Shown in pieces: positions 43,712-53,709 of a DNA stretch of 64,000 bases (its first letter is position 1; each line of letters starts with the position of its first letter). The position numbers were made by a program, and so were the translations under genes. Under the pieces are notes generated by a model that had not been told where the DNA came from, ran no database searches, and saw only the letters and a list, made by a program, of their open reading frames with translations. This DNA comes from a virus, in IMG/VR virus record IMGVR_UViG_3300025853_008930, positions 1-64,000 of that record; one strand, given 5' to 3'.

Positions 43712-45067
43712 TTATGCTATCACTCCTCCAATATTTTCCATACTATCCATTAAAGACATTTTACAGTTGTCTTTGTATTTCTGTATGTTATCAAGATATA
43801 TACCTTCTTTTAGCCAATCAAAACCAACATGGTCTTTGTGATTTTCCCACTTCATCAGTTTAAAAATCTCATCACATCTTCCCTTATACCAATCTTCTTT
43901 CTTGTAGGATTTTTTCATCCGTATAAGTTCCATAAGTAATTTAGCATTACCTTTTTTTAATCTAAAATGAGGGAGGCATTTTTCCAATAAACCATAAACA
44001 TCATCTTGAGAATAAAAATTTAATCTTTGAACAGGTCTAGTTTGTTGCGGAGACTTTTGATTTAGATGCAACTTACCAAAGCCTATACTCTTGTGCATTT
44101 CTTCCATGAATGCTCTACCTCTTTCTCCTGTGGCAATAAGTCCAACTCTAGGGTTATGGTTTCTATCCATTGTAATGTAACCATCCGAATCAATAAATGC
44201 CGCAGTATAAGCCCAAATGTTTTTCTTAAGCATTGTTGGTAATTTGTAATATGCCCCATCAACATTAGCAACATCTAACTTCTTTACCATTTTAGAAATC
44301 ATATTTGTTGTTGTGCTTTTATGCAAAGTGTTTGGCATTCTATCATGTATTTGTTTAGCACCGATAGAAGGACTTTTGATAATTTCACTTTCAATAAATG
44401 ACATGATTCTTTCTTTCTTACTCTTAGTAATAGATTGGTCTGTAATATTTTTTATTTGTTGCTTGTAATCTCTTTTAGCGAGACGACATTCTTTTTCTAA
44501 TTGAGCATATTCTTTAGAGTAAACCATATCTGTTTTCTTTAGGTCACTCTCCCAATACTTACATATTGCATCAATAATATTTCTTCTACCATTTACAGAA
44601 TCAATCTTATTTATTTTCATGAGGTCTTTCTCACTAAAGCCCATCTTAAGTATCGCAGGTTTGTATGGTTTAATCCAATAGATAGAATCTATGCACTTAT
44701 TGATATGGTCGGAATATCCATCAATAACAGTATCAATAGCCTTAGCCATTCTAGTTCGCTGTTCTCCTTTTAACTTCCTTCGAGCCTTTCTCATTTTCTT
44801 CACAAGGTCGGGTATGTTTTCACCATCAATAGAATATTCACTAGGGAAAGAACTCAATTGTTTTCTAGCATCACTAGCATTAATGTTTAGATTCTTAGAA
44901 AGTAAATTTACTGCTTCATAATCCGACATAATATAATCATTTACAGAAGCCAATTTATTTCCCAACGCTTCTTCAATTTCATCCTTAGTTTCGTCTTGCT
45001 CTCTTTGAAGTTCAGCAAGCCTAGCCATGTTTCGTGAACCTTCTTCATACTCTTCTGCTGTTGGCAT
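43712..45067 (-). CDS. LAGLIDADG homing endonuclease with winged-helix domain
   Basis: A 451-residue protein. The LAGLIDADG motif is AAFIDSDGYI, with the fold following (PRVGLIATGERGRAFMEEM; LKKGNAKLLMELIRMKK), single-motif and so probably a homodimer. Before it, a winged-helix-like region (GAKQIHDRMPNTLHKSTTTNMI) may give DNA specificity. The first 250 residues are helical. It lies freely between large terminase and small head genes, with ATG 45067 after GGTGATGTG. A selfish endonuclease, or a domesticated DNA-binding protein, are both possible. Confidence 0.75.
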   Translation of the reverse strand: MPTAEEYEEGSRNMARLAELQREQDETKDEIEEALGNKLASVNDYIMSDYEAVNLLSKNLNINASDARKQLSSFPSEYSIDGENIPDLVKKMRKARRKLKGEQRTRMAKAIDTVIDGYSDHINKCIDSIYWIKPYKPAILKMGFSEKDLMKINKIDSVNGRRNIIDAICKYWESDLKKTDMVYSKEYAQLEKECRLAKRDYKQQIKNITDQSITKSKKERIMSFIESEIIKSPSIGAKQIHDRMPNTLHKSTTTNMISKMVKKLDVANVDGAYYKLPTMLKKNIWAYTAAFIDSDGYITMDRNHNPRVGLIATGERGRAFMEEMHKSIGFGKLHLNQKSPQQTRPVQRLNFYSQDDVYGLLEKCLPHFRLKKGNAKLLMELIRMKKSYKKEDWYKGRCDEIFKLMKWENHKDHVGFDWLKEGIYLDNIQKYKDNCKMSLMDSMENIGGVIA

Positions 45068-45076
45068 TCACATCAC

Positions 45077-46507
45077 CTAAAAGTTAATTCCCATGACTCC
45101 TTGAGAGCGTTTATACTTATTGACCTTTGGCGGGTCAAATAACCCCATGTCATCTAAGAGTATGAATGTTTCACTCATCGTATGAGTAGCGGCATTAGCC
45201 AACGCTAAACTCATAACCATGTCGTCATGCGCCCCTATTCCCTCAAACTTTCCTTTGTCTGTAATAGCAAACATAGATAATTCTTCTATTAAAGTAGAAG
45301 TAACTCGACGACTTTCTTCATTAGCGTAAGGTAATATTATCTTACCATTTTCAAAGTTCATTTGTAGACTTAGAATAATCTCTTCTTTCTTTTTCCTAGT
45401 GGTGTTAAAGTCGTGAACATTTAAATCTGTAACATTTCTAATCTCTTGTGTAAATGATTTAGCAAATGTATTTGTTTCAAACAATATTGCTTCGGGCTGA
45501 AATACTTTACCGATTAATTTCACCTTCTGTATATTCTCTCTAAACTCTACATTCTTAGAACGGTCAATATACACAATAGTTTTGTTATCATTTTCATCAA
45601 CTTCTAATACAGTAATTACATTATAATCTCCATCAGTAGAAATAGCGGGGTCAATGCCAACATAATATTTGTAGCCCTCTCTACGCATTGGTTTCAAAAC
45701 ATGGTCTTTGCTCTTTGCCGCTTCCAAATATTCGGGATTGAATAGAGAAGTTCCTGTAGATATTGGAACACACATATATTCTCTTGTAAACATTAGAGAG
45801 CCGACTTCAGCCTTTCTCGCCATAAGAGCATCATAATCCCATCTATTCGGCCATAGCGGTTCGTTAAGAGCATTAAGACAAGGATATGTTCTAAGAGTAT
45901 ATGCAGGGTTTTCAGCGAGTTGTTGGTAAATATCTGTATAACTAAATGGAGTTCCAATAACTCTTAGAGAAGCAGTATGGTGAAGTGTTGGTATCATGTC
46001 ACCATAAAACCAATCTGTAACCTTTTGAATTCCTGTCATACTAAACTCTTTCAAAGGGTCGTCAATGATAATCTCTTGAGGGTGAAGTCCACGAATCTGT
46101 GAACCGACAGAACGCTCTAAGATTTGATTACCATTAGTAAGTGTGATATTTCCAATTGCCCAACCCTTTGCCGGTTTGTATTTCTTTAACATTGGATGAT
46201 TGAATAGTTTATCTATATCTCTCATGTGAACCAAAGTCTGTTTTTGGTTAGAAGAAATGTATAGCATTTGATATGGTGGTTCTCTAAACACTAAATTCCA
46301 TACAACCCAAGCATGCATAAATACTGATTTACCGTGACCTCTTGAACAAATGATAACAGTTCTTTGTGTATCGTTCATCAAATCGTGCCACTCTTCTTGG
46401 TGCTTGGCGAACTCCCAACCTAGAACTTGCTGAAAGAAATAAGGAAATGAGTTTTTAGATAATTCCATATCCATTTGATGCTCAAAGTTAAATGCGTCTA
46501 TATCCAT
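45077..46507 (-). CDS. terL: Terminase large subunit
   Basis: A 476-residue DNA-packaging motor protein. The ATPase domain has Walker A CSRGHGKS at residues 54-61, a Walker B EIIIDDPLKE, and a coupling TPFS region. The nuclease domain has YYVGIDPAISTDGDYN (first aspartate of the RNase H-like site) and HDDMVMSLAL at the third acidic position. Length and motif order are typical of TerL. It lies downstream of two giant coiled-coil genes and of the candidate small terminase. Very high confidence. Confidence 0.93.
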   Translation of the reverse strand: MDIDAFNFEHQMDMELSKNSFPYFFQQVLGWEFAKHQEEWHDLMNDTQRTVIICSRGHGKSVFMHAWVVWNLVFREPPYQMLYISSNQKQTLVHMRDIDKLFNHPMLKKYKPAKGWAIGNITLTNGNQILERSVGSQIRGLHPQEIIIDDPLKEFSMTGIQKVTDWFYGDMIPTLHHTASLRVIGTPFSYTDIYQQLAENPAYTLRTYPCLNALNEPLWPNRWDYDALMARKAEVGSLMFTREYMCVPISTGTSLFNPEYLEAAKSKDHVLKPMRREGYKYYVGIDPAISTDGDYNVITVLEVDENDNKTIVYIDRSKNVEFRENIQKVKLIGKVFQPEAILFETNTFAKSFTQEIRNVTDLNVHDFNTTRKKKEEIILSLQMNFENGKIILPYANEESRRVTSTLIEELSMFAITDKGKFEGIGAHDDMVMSLALANAATHTMSETFILLDDMGLFDPPKVNKYKRSQGVMGINF

Positions 46508-46515
46508 AATCCCAC

Positions 46516-47298
46516 CTACTGATATAGTTCTCTCTTTCTTCTTTGAATAATCTTATTTAGTTCTTCTTTGAGTTCCTTTCCATTTTTATATTTGGTTTCT
46601 ATTATCTCAACAATTTCACCAAATTTTCTCATAATGTCTTTATGTTCAGCACCCTCTCCCATATAAGCAACCATTTGAATTATGTCTGTTATAGCAAACC
46701 AATTCCTTCCTGTTCCTCTATCTAATTTACCTTGCATTTCATATATTGAATTTATAAAAACTTGCATCCATTCTTCCATTTCATTTAATGGAGTAAAACT
46801 TTTTTTTAATACCATCTGCCACTTTTTTATTCCATCAGCCGGTTTAATTCCCCAAGCCACATCTTTGCTCTCAACATATTCTGTTATTTTCTTAACTATA
46901 TTTTCGGGAACAGAATCAAGTAGTTCTTTACTCTTATTTTCTATTTTCCAACCTATGCCCTCACTTGCCGCTATCCATCTTGGTTCGTTTACAAATGTAG
47001 CCAGTTGGGGTTTATCGCTAGAAATTTTCTTTTCTCTATAGGGAACTAAATCAGCCATATGACCCTTTGCAGAACCTTTAATGGATTTAGTTCCACCAAT
47101 CATAATATATTCGGGATGTTCGTTCCACCCTGTAGTGGATATAGTTTTATCATTATCATCAACTCTAATAATCCACTCATTCAAATCATACCAAGAAGGA
47201 ACCTGCCCCATTCTAGCATAAGGTTCATTTGGGTTATCAGTATTCCACCTTTCTTTCATTTCTTCAAAAGAAAACACTTGGTCTAATACTCTTGGCAC
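46516..47298 (-). CDS. Unknown protein with an internal tag-like motif
   Basis: A 260-residue protein. The segment IKKWQMVLKKSFTPL near residue 165 matches the tag pattern in its middle. No domain is recognised in the N-terminal half (RMGQVPSWYDLNEWIIRVDD), though it is beta-rich and could be an enzyme. The C-terminal half is helical. GTG 47298 fits an AGGTGAT site. It may be a natural fusion in which the tag is joined by an N-terminal part. Confidence 0.45.
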   Translation of the reverse strand: MPRVLDQVFSFEEMKERWNTDNPNEPYARMGQVPSWYDLNEWIIRVDDNDKTISTTGWNEHPEYIMIGGTKSIKGSAKGHMADLVPYREKKISSDKPQLATFVNEPRWIAASEGIGWKIENKSKELLDSVPENIVKKITEYVESKDVAWGIKPADGIKKWQMVLKKSFTPLNEMEEWMQVFINSIYEMQGKLDRGTGRNWFAITDIIQMVAYMGEGAEHKDIMRKFGEIVEIIETKYKNGKELKEELNKIIQRRKRELYQ

Positions 47299-47304
47299 AA
47301 CAAA

Positions 47305-49761
47305 TCACCTAAAATTAGCCTTAATAAAATACACATGCTCGCTATTTATTCCGTATGCCTTACTAATACTGTCGAAAGAGTCAATCTCATTAACGATGCT
47401 AACTAGTTCACTAGCCGACATATCTACATTATATTTAGTTTCCATTTTCTGTAGCATAGCATCCACATCATCAAAGTCTTCTTCATTTCTCTTAGCAAAG
47501 AATATTTCCTTTCCTTTGAGTATTCTCAAAGAATCGTGTGCTTCTAATATTCTACTGTAAATTGTAGACTTGGCTATCCTATCAACCTGTTTCAAGAACT
47601 CTAAAGTTTGCTTATACAATGATTCGTTTTCTGTTTCCAAAACCTTTTGTTTTTCTCTAAGAGTATCTATTAGAATCCTAATTGGTGTCATTTCATCAAT
47701 GTCATCAATGCCTCTACTCCTAAATGCGTCGGAGGTGTTTAATCCCATAAACTTGTCAAGTATCTTTTTACCCGATGACATTGATTCTAAGCCGCCAAAA
47801 ATAGATGCTACATCTTTTTTTATTTGTTGCTTTATGCTAGACTTACCCCGATATATTTCACTAAGAGCATTAACAAAACTCTCGGCTTTCTTTTCACTTT
47901 GTTTTGGATTTGTGAATATTTCACCGGAGTTTATTGACTTGAGGAAAGGCATAAGTTTTTTCAATCTTCTCGGTTTAATAAATCTACTTTGCGAATCAAC
48001 AATTTTATCATTCATGGTTCGATAGGCTTGATATTTTTCTCCTGTTATTTGAGTAGAAACTATGATTCTCAAATGGCCATCTTTCGCAAATGGTAGTGCA
48101 ACTCCTAATGTATTTTTGGAATGTATTGGCTCTAAAAATAATTCACCTACCATTTCCGATATTTCCTTGAAAAGAGTTTTCATATCTTCTGTTATTTCTT
48201 TTGAGGCTCTAACCATACCTCTTCTTCCCAATGTGGTTTTCATATACTTTTCATACGCTCTATGTTGAAAACCGGAATCCTTTACTCCTTTACCTGTCAT
48301 ATCCAAGTATGTTGTGAAGTCAAATAGGGTTTTTTCTTCTTCTAATAATTCAGCAAACAAACGCAAAAATTCCTGTATGTTTTCTCTTTTTTCGTTTGCC
48401 CTGCTGACTTCCGAACTATACCTTTCCCTTAGTGCAGGTTCTTTGAATATTTCAAAAGGTAAAGAAAAAGTAGTTTCGTCTAATTTGTCTATTGATTTAA
48501 TTGTGGCCTTTAGTTTATTTAGGGTAGTTTGTGTATCTTCACCGTCTAGTATTTCTTTTACTTCGTCTTTAATGGATAAGAAAAACTCTTCCACCGTTTC
48601 TACAAAATTAACATCATTAAAAGTATCAACTATTCCATCCATTTCGTCTTTCAAATACAAAATAGCCAACGGGTCTAAATCTATATCTTCAAGAAGTGGC
48701 TTACTTTCAGTATTAGAAATAGTATCTTTAGCAGACATTATATCGCTAATCTCACGCATTTCTTTTTCTTCTCCTGTTTCGGAGTCTTGCACTTTATCAT
48801 AAATTAATTCTATATCGGTTTCATCGGTTAATGCGCTCAACGCTCTAATTTCTGTGAGAAAGTTTGTTATTAGTTTATCTGCTCTTTCATATACATCTTC
48901 TAACTGATAGGTCTTTTTTGTTGAAGCAGATATATAATTTAAAGAGTCTTTATCAAATCCACCTATCAGTTCTACGAATGCTTTAGCGTCTTCGGCCAAA
49001 ACTTCATCTTTACTTTCTTGTAGTGGCTCAATCAACTTAGTTAATTCTAATATCTTTGCATGTAAGTCTGCAAACTTAGGAGACATATCTTCCCAAAACT
49101 GATAGATGTCACCTCTTTTTGATATGTCTTTCAGTTTTTTATTTCCTAATAAGTAAGCAACATCAATATCTACAATTTTAAATTCAAAGAGACTCCTATC
49201 TTCATAAGCACCTTCTATTTCATCTATAATCATCCCTACATTTTTAACAATGGTTTCGTCTTCTATTGTGTCTTTTACACCATTAAATTTATTCCTCATA
49301 ATTTTAGTATCGAATAAGTCTTCGCCATCTTTATCCTTTAGATTTATTGAAGAAGAATCTATGCTTAAATTAGGATTTTCTAAATCTCTTTCTAACAAAT
49401 TATTTCCGTCAGTTTTCTTAATTGTCCTTATGCCCCTACCTTTCTTGAACAATATCTCATCTTTAAAAACTTCAATTGCTGTCTGTAAGTCGGTGTTATC
49501 ATCTTCCTCTACTACTCTTCTATCAGCAAGAGTTAGAGTTTTTGCTAGATTTTTCTTAACATACTCAAGAACTTCATTGTTTATATCTCTCTTTACTGCG
49601 AACTTAGCACCTTCGGGATATTTTATATTGGCTTTCTTTTTAATTAATTTTTTTAGTTCTTTGTCTCGTTGTTCTAAATTAGAATATTCTCTATATATGT
49701 CTAAGAATTCAGCCTTTATTTCTTGCAGGAAGCCTTCAGGGTTGTCTAGGTATTCCATCAT
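47305..49761 (-). CDS. Giant coiled-coil protein (818 aa), candidate internal virion protein
   Basis: Charged helices throughout (DIYREYSNLEQRDKELKKLI; ENESLYKQTLEFLKQVDRIA), acidic in the middle, ending in a small helical unit (SASELVSIVNEIDSF). GGAGGAG precedes ATG 49761. No catalytic motif. It is followed by the terminase gene and preceded by a similar 773-residue protein. Inferred internal head or ejection component. Confidence 0.5.
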   Translation of the reverse strand: MMEYLDNPEGFLQEIKAEFLDIYREYSNLEQRDKELKKLIKKKANIKYPEGAKFAVKRDINNEVLEYVKKNLAKTLTLADRRVVEEDDNTDLQTAIEVFKDEILFKKGRGIRTIKKTDGNNLLERDLENPNLSIDSSSINLKDKDGEDLFDTKIMRNKFNGVKDTIEDETIVKNVGMIIDEIEGAYEDRSLFEFKIVDIDVAYLLGNKKLKDISKRGDIYQFWEDMSPKFADLHAKILELTKLIEPLQESKDEVLAEDAKAFVELIGGFDKDSLNYISASTKKTYQLEDVYERADKLITNFLTEIRALSALTDETDIELIYDKVQDSETGEEKEMREISDIMSAKDTISNTESKPLLEDIDLDPLAILYLKDEMDGIVDTFNDVNFVETVEEFFLSIKDEVKEILDGEDTQTTLNKLKATIKSIDKLDETTFSLPFEIFKEPALRERYSSEVSRANEKRENIQEFLRLFAELLEEEKTLFDFTTYLDMTGKGVKDSGFQHRAYEKYMKTTLGRRGMVRASKEITEDMKTLFKEISEMVGELFLEPIHSKNTLGVALPFAKDGHLRIIVSTQITGEKYQAYRTMNDKIVDSQSRFIKPRRLKKLMPFLKSINSGEIFTNPKQSEKKAESFVNALSEIYRGKSSIKQQIKKDVASIFGGLESMSSGKKILDKFMGLNTSDAFRSRGIDDIDEMTPIRILIDTLREKQKVLETENESLYKQTLEFLKQVDRIAKSTIYSRILEAHDSLRILKGKEIFFAKRNEEDFDDVDAMLQKMETKYNVDMSASELVSIVNEIDSFDSISKAYGINSEHVYFIKANFR

Positions 49762-52079
49762 TTCTCCTCCTTGAATAGTTTTCCGTCTATCATTTGTCTT
49801 AGCAAATTCTCATCGTAGTATAATGTCTTATAGTTCTCCGGCCTATTTGCTATGTCTTCTAATTTCTTCTTTAAAGATTTCTTAAACAACTCTCTTATTT
49901 TGTTTAAATCTTCATTGACTTTATTGGCGAGTTCTTCTATGGCTTCTTTAAGAGATTCATTTTCTAGTGAAAGATTCTCTCTAGCAATATCGCCAACTAT
50001 CTCTTTCAAAGGTTTATCTGCTTCAACAACTATTTCGTTTTCGTCGGCATCTAAGTCTTTCACTTGCACTTTCTTTTTGTATTCAGCCGCAGGGAATAAA
50101 AGTTCTGCTGTGTATAGGGCGACAGCAAAGGCTTGAGACTTATCCATTTTTTTAGACAATAAATTTTCTATATTCGTTTTTGATATAACTTTGCCTAATG
50201 TTTGGTTTTTAGGCAAGGAAACTAATAATTCATAAAACGCTTTGGCGATTTCGCTAGAAAAATCATCGGCTGTTATTGGTTCTAAGTCTTCTAGTTCATC
50301 AATAAATTCACCTAGTTTTTCATCATCTTCATCCCAAGATTCCTCTTCTGTCATTGTCTCTCTTACAAGAGGTTCTAGTGTTTTAATGAAGTTTCCTAAC
50401 TCTTTATTTGTTGTAATATATTTATTTCCTGCTCTTATCAAATATTTACTCTTATCATCTGTATTTTGAGTATCTAGGTTTTGAGTTCTAAACTTCCCAT
50501 AAAGGTCTGCAAAGGTATCATCCTCCAAATTTTCTTTGCTGAATAGCCATTTTATCACTTCTGCATCAAACTCTTCAAAGTTTTCATCTCCGACCAATTC
50601 ATTGTATTCTTTTTCTGTTTCTGCTAATTGTTTATCGTCTAATTGAGACATGCTGATGCCTAGTTTTCTAGCGGCTGTCGCTTTAGCAGAATCTAAAGAA
50701 TATTTTGCGGTTCTTTTTGATAGTCCTTTACTTGCTTCAAAAAAAGCATCCGAACCGCTAGTAGTTAGCAATTGTTCAAAAAATGGGTGAATTTCTAACT
50801 TTCTTGCTCCTCTAGCACCTTTTTGAAACATAAGATTATCAATTTTTTCATTATTTATCTTGAAAAGTAAAGGAGTTTTGTCCAATTGTCGCTTTGCTCT
50901 CTTTTCTCCACGAACTTTTATGCCAAATTGCATTTTGCTTGCTCCTAAAACATTCAAATATGTCTCTACTTGTTTTTCTCCGACATTTTCAGCAATCAAC
51001 TTAGTCAATTCGGCATCTTCCATAGCATATCCGCCAATTTTTGTTTTATTTTGCAGTTTTTCATCTGAACTCACTAATAATTCATATAATTCGGGATAAT
51101 CAACATAAAAAAGTATTCTTGCTTTACGATTTGCTTTCATTTTAGCGGCTCTTTGTGAATATTCAGCCGGTTTTATGTCTTTTTCTGCTATATCCTTGAA
51201 TGATTTTTCGCCACCACGAATAATTCTTTTCTTTGTCCTTGCTTCAGCCGTAAATCCTTCTCTAAATGTCAAACGAACACCATCTTTATCAACAAATTTA
51301 GATAAAAATTCTTCTTGTTCAATTTTTTTCCTTACGGGGATGTCTACAACCTTACCATAAAGCGTAAGATTTTCTTTTATCTTGTTTTTTGACTTAAATT
51401 TGTTGCTATTCGCTGTAAATTTTTTGAAATCCCCTACCTTTTTAGCATAAACTATGCCTTCAATGTTCTCAATTCCAATCACAATCAAGGCTTTATTGAA
51501 AATAACACGGTCTTTAAAAAAATCTTGAACACTTACATTACTATCCTTGATACTGTTTTTCAAAATAGTAGTTAATTTTTTTAGATTTTGCTGTCCTATT
51601 ACCTTTCTTAGTCTATCTTTGCCTCCACCGGACAAATTTTTCCTTTGTTCTTCTAGTGAATTTCTCAAGTCTTGTAGTTGGTTTGAATTTAGCGTTTCTA
51701 AATTAGCATATTTGTTTATTTTTTCTATAAAACTTAAAGATTTTATTTCTCTTTCTTCAGGTTTATCTTTACTATAATCTCTTTTAGTGGCCATGTGTTT
51801 TTCCATAACCTTTGTGAATCTTTCGTGAACTTCCTCTAGCCTGTCTTTGTATTTTCTGTATGCCTCATTGAAATTCCTACGAAAAATATTTTTAAATTCT
51901 GTAACATTTGAGTAAAAATATTCTACTGAACCGGAAGAGGTGGTTTTTCCAAACTTAGACAGAACTTCTCTTTTAGCATCCTTTTTGTTTTCTGTTTTCT
52001 TATTAGAAAGCATGTCTTGATAAGTAGAATCACCCATCAAAAAATCCCAAAAGAAAGAAGCAGGAAAAGGAAATACCAC
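49758..52079 (-). CDS. Giant coiled-coil protein (773 aa)
   Basis: A charged helical protein. The start at GTG 52079 follows AGGTGG and overlaps the stop of the small tagged gene; it opens MVFPFPASFFWDFLMGDSTY, then a W-x-F-L segment that weakly echoes the tag. Helical segments (RKYKDRLEEVHERFTKVMEKH; LEEQRKNLSGGGKDRL) fill most of it. No family is found; similar in style to the 818- and 1125-residue proteins. Confidence 0.5.
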   Translation of the reverse strand: MVFPFPASFFWDFLMGDSTYQDMLSNKKTENKKDAKREVLSKFGKTTSSGSVEYFYSNVTEFKNIFRRNFNEAYRKYKDRLEEVHERFTKVMEKHMATKRDYSKDKPEEREIKSLSFIEKINKYANLETLNSNQLQDLRNSLEEQRKNLSGGGKDRLRKVIGQQNLKKLTTILKNSIKDSNVSVQDFFKDRVIFNKALIVIGIENIEGIVYAKKVGDFKKFTANSNKFKSKNKIKENLTLYGKVVDIPVRKKIEQEEFLSKFVDKDGVRLTFREGFTAEARTKKRIIRGGEKSFKDIAEKDIKPAEYSQRAAKMKANRKARILFYVDYPELYELLVSSDEKLQNKTKIGGYAMEDAELTKLIAENVGEKQVETYLNVLGASKMQFGIKVRGEKRAKRQLDKTPLLFKINNEKIDNLMFQKGARGARKLEIHPFFEQLLTTSGSDAFFEASKGLSKRTAKYSLDSAKATAARKLGISMSQLDDKQLAETEKEYNELVGDENFEEFDAEVIKWLFSKENLEDDTFADLYGKFRTQNLDTQNTDDKSKYLIRAGNKYITTNKELGNFIKTLEPLVRETMTEEESWDEDDEKLGEFIDELEDLEPITADDFSSEIAKAFYELLVSLPKNQTLGKVISKTNIENLLSKKMDKSQAFAVALYTAELLFPAAEYKKKVQVKDLDADENEIVVEADKPLKEIVGDIARENLSLENESLKEAIEELANKVNEDLNKIRELFKKSLKKKLEDIANRPENYKTLYYDENLLRQMIDGKLFKEEK

Positions 52080-52087
52080 TAAACCAC

Positions 52088-52231
52088 CTACTTCATAGCA
52101 TATCTTTCTATTTCATCTATCGCTGTCTTAACATACTTAGGGGCTGACTTCATACTATCTCTTAGTGTTGCTAAGGCTTGAGCAATCATAGCCTCATCTA
52201 TATCTTCTTTAATTATATCTTGCCAATTCAT
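52088..52231 (-). CDS. Tag-bearing small protein (MNWQDIIKED), 47 aa
   Basis: ATG 52231 to TAG 52088. It begins MNWQDIIKEDIDEAM, and the remainder is one helix (MIAQALATLRDSMKSAPKYV; KTAIDEIERYAMK). It ends where the 773-residue gene starts. Short, but the tag and the stop-start coupling argue it is real. Confidence 0.55.
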   Translation of the reverse strand: MNWQDIIKEDIDEAMIAQALATLRDSMKSAPKYVKTAIDEIERYAMK

Positions 52232-52240
52232 TGTAATCAC

Positions 52241-52681
52241 CTAATATGAGCCTTGCCAATCAATGTCTCCTCTATACTCGAATTGGTTTTTATCTTTTTG
52301 ATTTTTCATATCAATGTAAACTGTAACACTCGAAACATTAAAACTAGGGCTTTCGTATGAGTCGGGCATATGATTATCTAATTTATCTGCATCAAACTCT
52401 ACATCATATTCAGTTTCGTCTTGCTCAAATGTATCTGTCTCTACAACATAATTAAAGTTTAGACGGACTTTACTCGCATAAGACCCAACACCCTTTACTC
52501 CCCAACTTCTAAGTTCAACATCAAATCTTCCGTCTACATATCCAGTTGCATTGTCAATGTATGAGTCATTTTTTTCTTCGGGAGCATTTTCTAAAAAAAC
52601 ACTTAGCATTCTGCCATCTATTTCCCAAGTAATGTCTGCCATTTTTTTAATATCTTCTTTTACTATATCTTTCCAACTCAT
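52241..52681 (-). CDS. Tag-bearing beta-rich protein (MSWKDIVKED)
   Basis: A 146-residue protein. After the tag and a short helix (IKKMADITWEIDGRML) it is beta-rich and acidic (DVELRSWGVKGVGSY; NVSSVTVYIDMKNQ). No family recognised. Overlaps the candidate small terminase gene by four bases. Confidence 0.58.
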   Translation of the reverse strand: MSWKDIVKEDIKKMADITWEIDGRMLSVFLENAPEEKNDSYIDNATGYVDGRFDVELRSWGVKGVGSYASKVRLNFNYVVETDTFEQDETEYDVEFDADKLDNHMPDSYESPSFNVSSVTVYIDMKNQKDKNQFEYRGDIDWQGSY

Positions 52682-53334
52682 TGTAATTTCTCCTGCATTC
52701 TTTTCTTAATGTCTAACCAAATTTCGGGATTGTTTTCAGCAAGCACTTCTTGGACAATTTGCATCTGTGCAAATATAATTGTGTCCTGTCTCTTATGTAT
52801 AAGTTTGCCCTTAAACTCCATAAGATATTTTAGCGACTCCCTAACTTCTTTCGCAAGTTTAGTTAGGCTATCTATTTCTCTAGGTTCTAAATCAACTGCA
52901 CCGAACAAGTCATCTAACTTGCTATCCAGTCTTTGTATGTTATTACTTAGCAAATCAATCTCATTAACTTCTTTCTTTGCTATTATTACTGCGGCTGACT
53001 CTTGAACAATCGGTGCTAGATGGTGTTTCATGTGTCGTTGCACTTGTTCCTTTGTAGTGTCTAATGCTTCGGCAATTGCTTCAGCACTTATTTCACCATT
53101 GGCTAAGTTTTCTTCGTAGTGCTTTCTCATTGGGTCTGTGCATAATACACACTTAGGATTACTACTATTGACATAATCTCCCATGTGATTTCTTTGGTGT
53201 TGTGCCGCAGTTCCACTTCTCCAATCGTGTCTTGAATCTAAATCATCACAAGAAACCTCACCGGCTTCCAACATTCTTTCAAGTTCTTCTCTATCTTCAT
53301 GTTGGCAAAAGCCACAACGCTTTCTTGTTACCAT
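52678..53334 (-). CDS. Candidate small terminase with two zinc-finger-like repeats
   Basis: A 218-residue protein. Two repeats of the form C-x2-C ... H-x3-H are seen: CGFCQHEDREELERMLEAG with HQRNH, and CVLCTDPMRKHYEENLANG with HMKHH. The C-terminal part is a coiled coil (LSNNIQRLDSKLDDLFGA; EVRESLKYLMEFKGKL). Small DNA-binding proteins with a zinc or helix-turn-helix N-terminus and coiled C-terminus upstream of TerL genes act as small terminase. The assignment is inferred from layout and position; a transcription factor is the alternative. Confidence 0.55.
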   Translation of the reverse strand: MVTRKRCGFCQHEDREELERMLEAGEVSCDDLDSRHDWRSGTAAQHQRNHMGDYVNSSNPKCVLCTDPMRKHYEENLANGEISAEAIAEALDTTKEQVQRHMKHHLAPIVQESAAVIIAKKEVNEIDLLSNNIQRLDSKLDDLFGAVDLEPREIDSLTKLAKEVRESLKYLMEFKGKLIHKRQDTIIFAQMQIVQEVLAENNPEIWLDIKKRMQEKLQ

Positions 53335-53348
53335 TTTAAATCACCTCA

Positions 53349-53708
53349 TCACTTGTAGAACTTGAAGGAAATCAAAGGTTCATTATCAAATTCTTCACTA
53401 TCAATAAAAACACTTTCCGGTTCTAAATCTCCTAAGAATCCATGTTTTACATTTTGGAAATCTATACCTAAAATTTGTATTAGATAGCCCTCCATATTTG
53501 TAAATTCAAATGGTTCAAAACCATCTTTAAATTCTACTTTGTGAACTTCTAATGCCATAGCAATAGTTTCGCTACTTCTATCAATATCCAAACTCCATGT
53601 AACAAAACATTTCTGTCCATCTTGGTCTTTGTATTTTTTACTATCTTTAGACATTACTCTACATTCAGTCGTCAGTTTATCTTGCTTTTTCAGTTCGTCT
53701 TTCCACAT
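53349..53708 (-). CDS. Tag-bearing protein (MWKDELKKQD)
   Basis: A 119-residue protein. ATG 53708 aligns with the tag; the GTG at 53717 is three codons upstream. An AGGTG site precedes it. After the tag it is beta-rich (CFVTWSLDIDRSSETIAMAL; GYLIQILGIDFQNVKHGF). Unknown function. Confidence 0.55.
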   Translation of the reverse strand: MWKDELKKQDKLTTECRVMSKDSKKYKDQDGQKCFVTWSLDIDRSSETIAMALEVHKVEFKDGFEPFEFTNMEGYLIQILGIDFQNVKHGFLGDLEPESVFIDSEEFDNEPLISFKFYK

Positions 53709-53709
53709 T

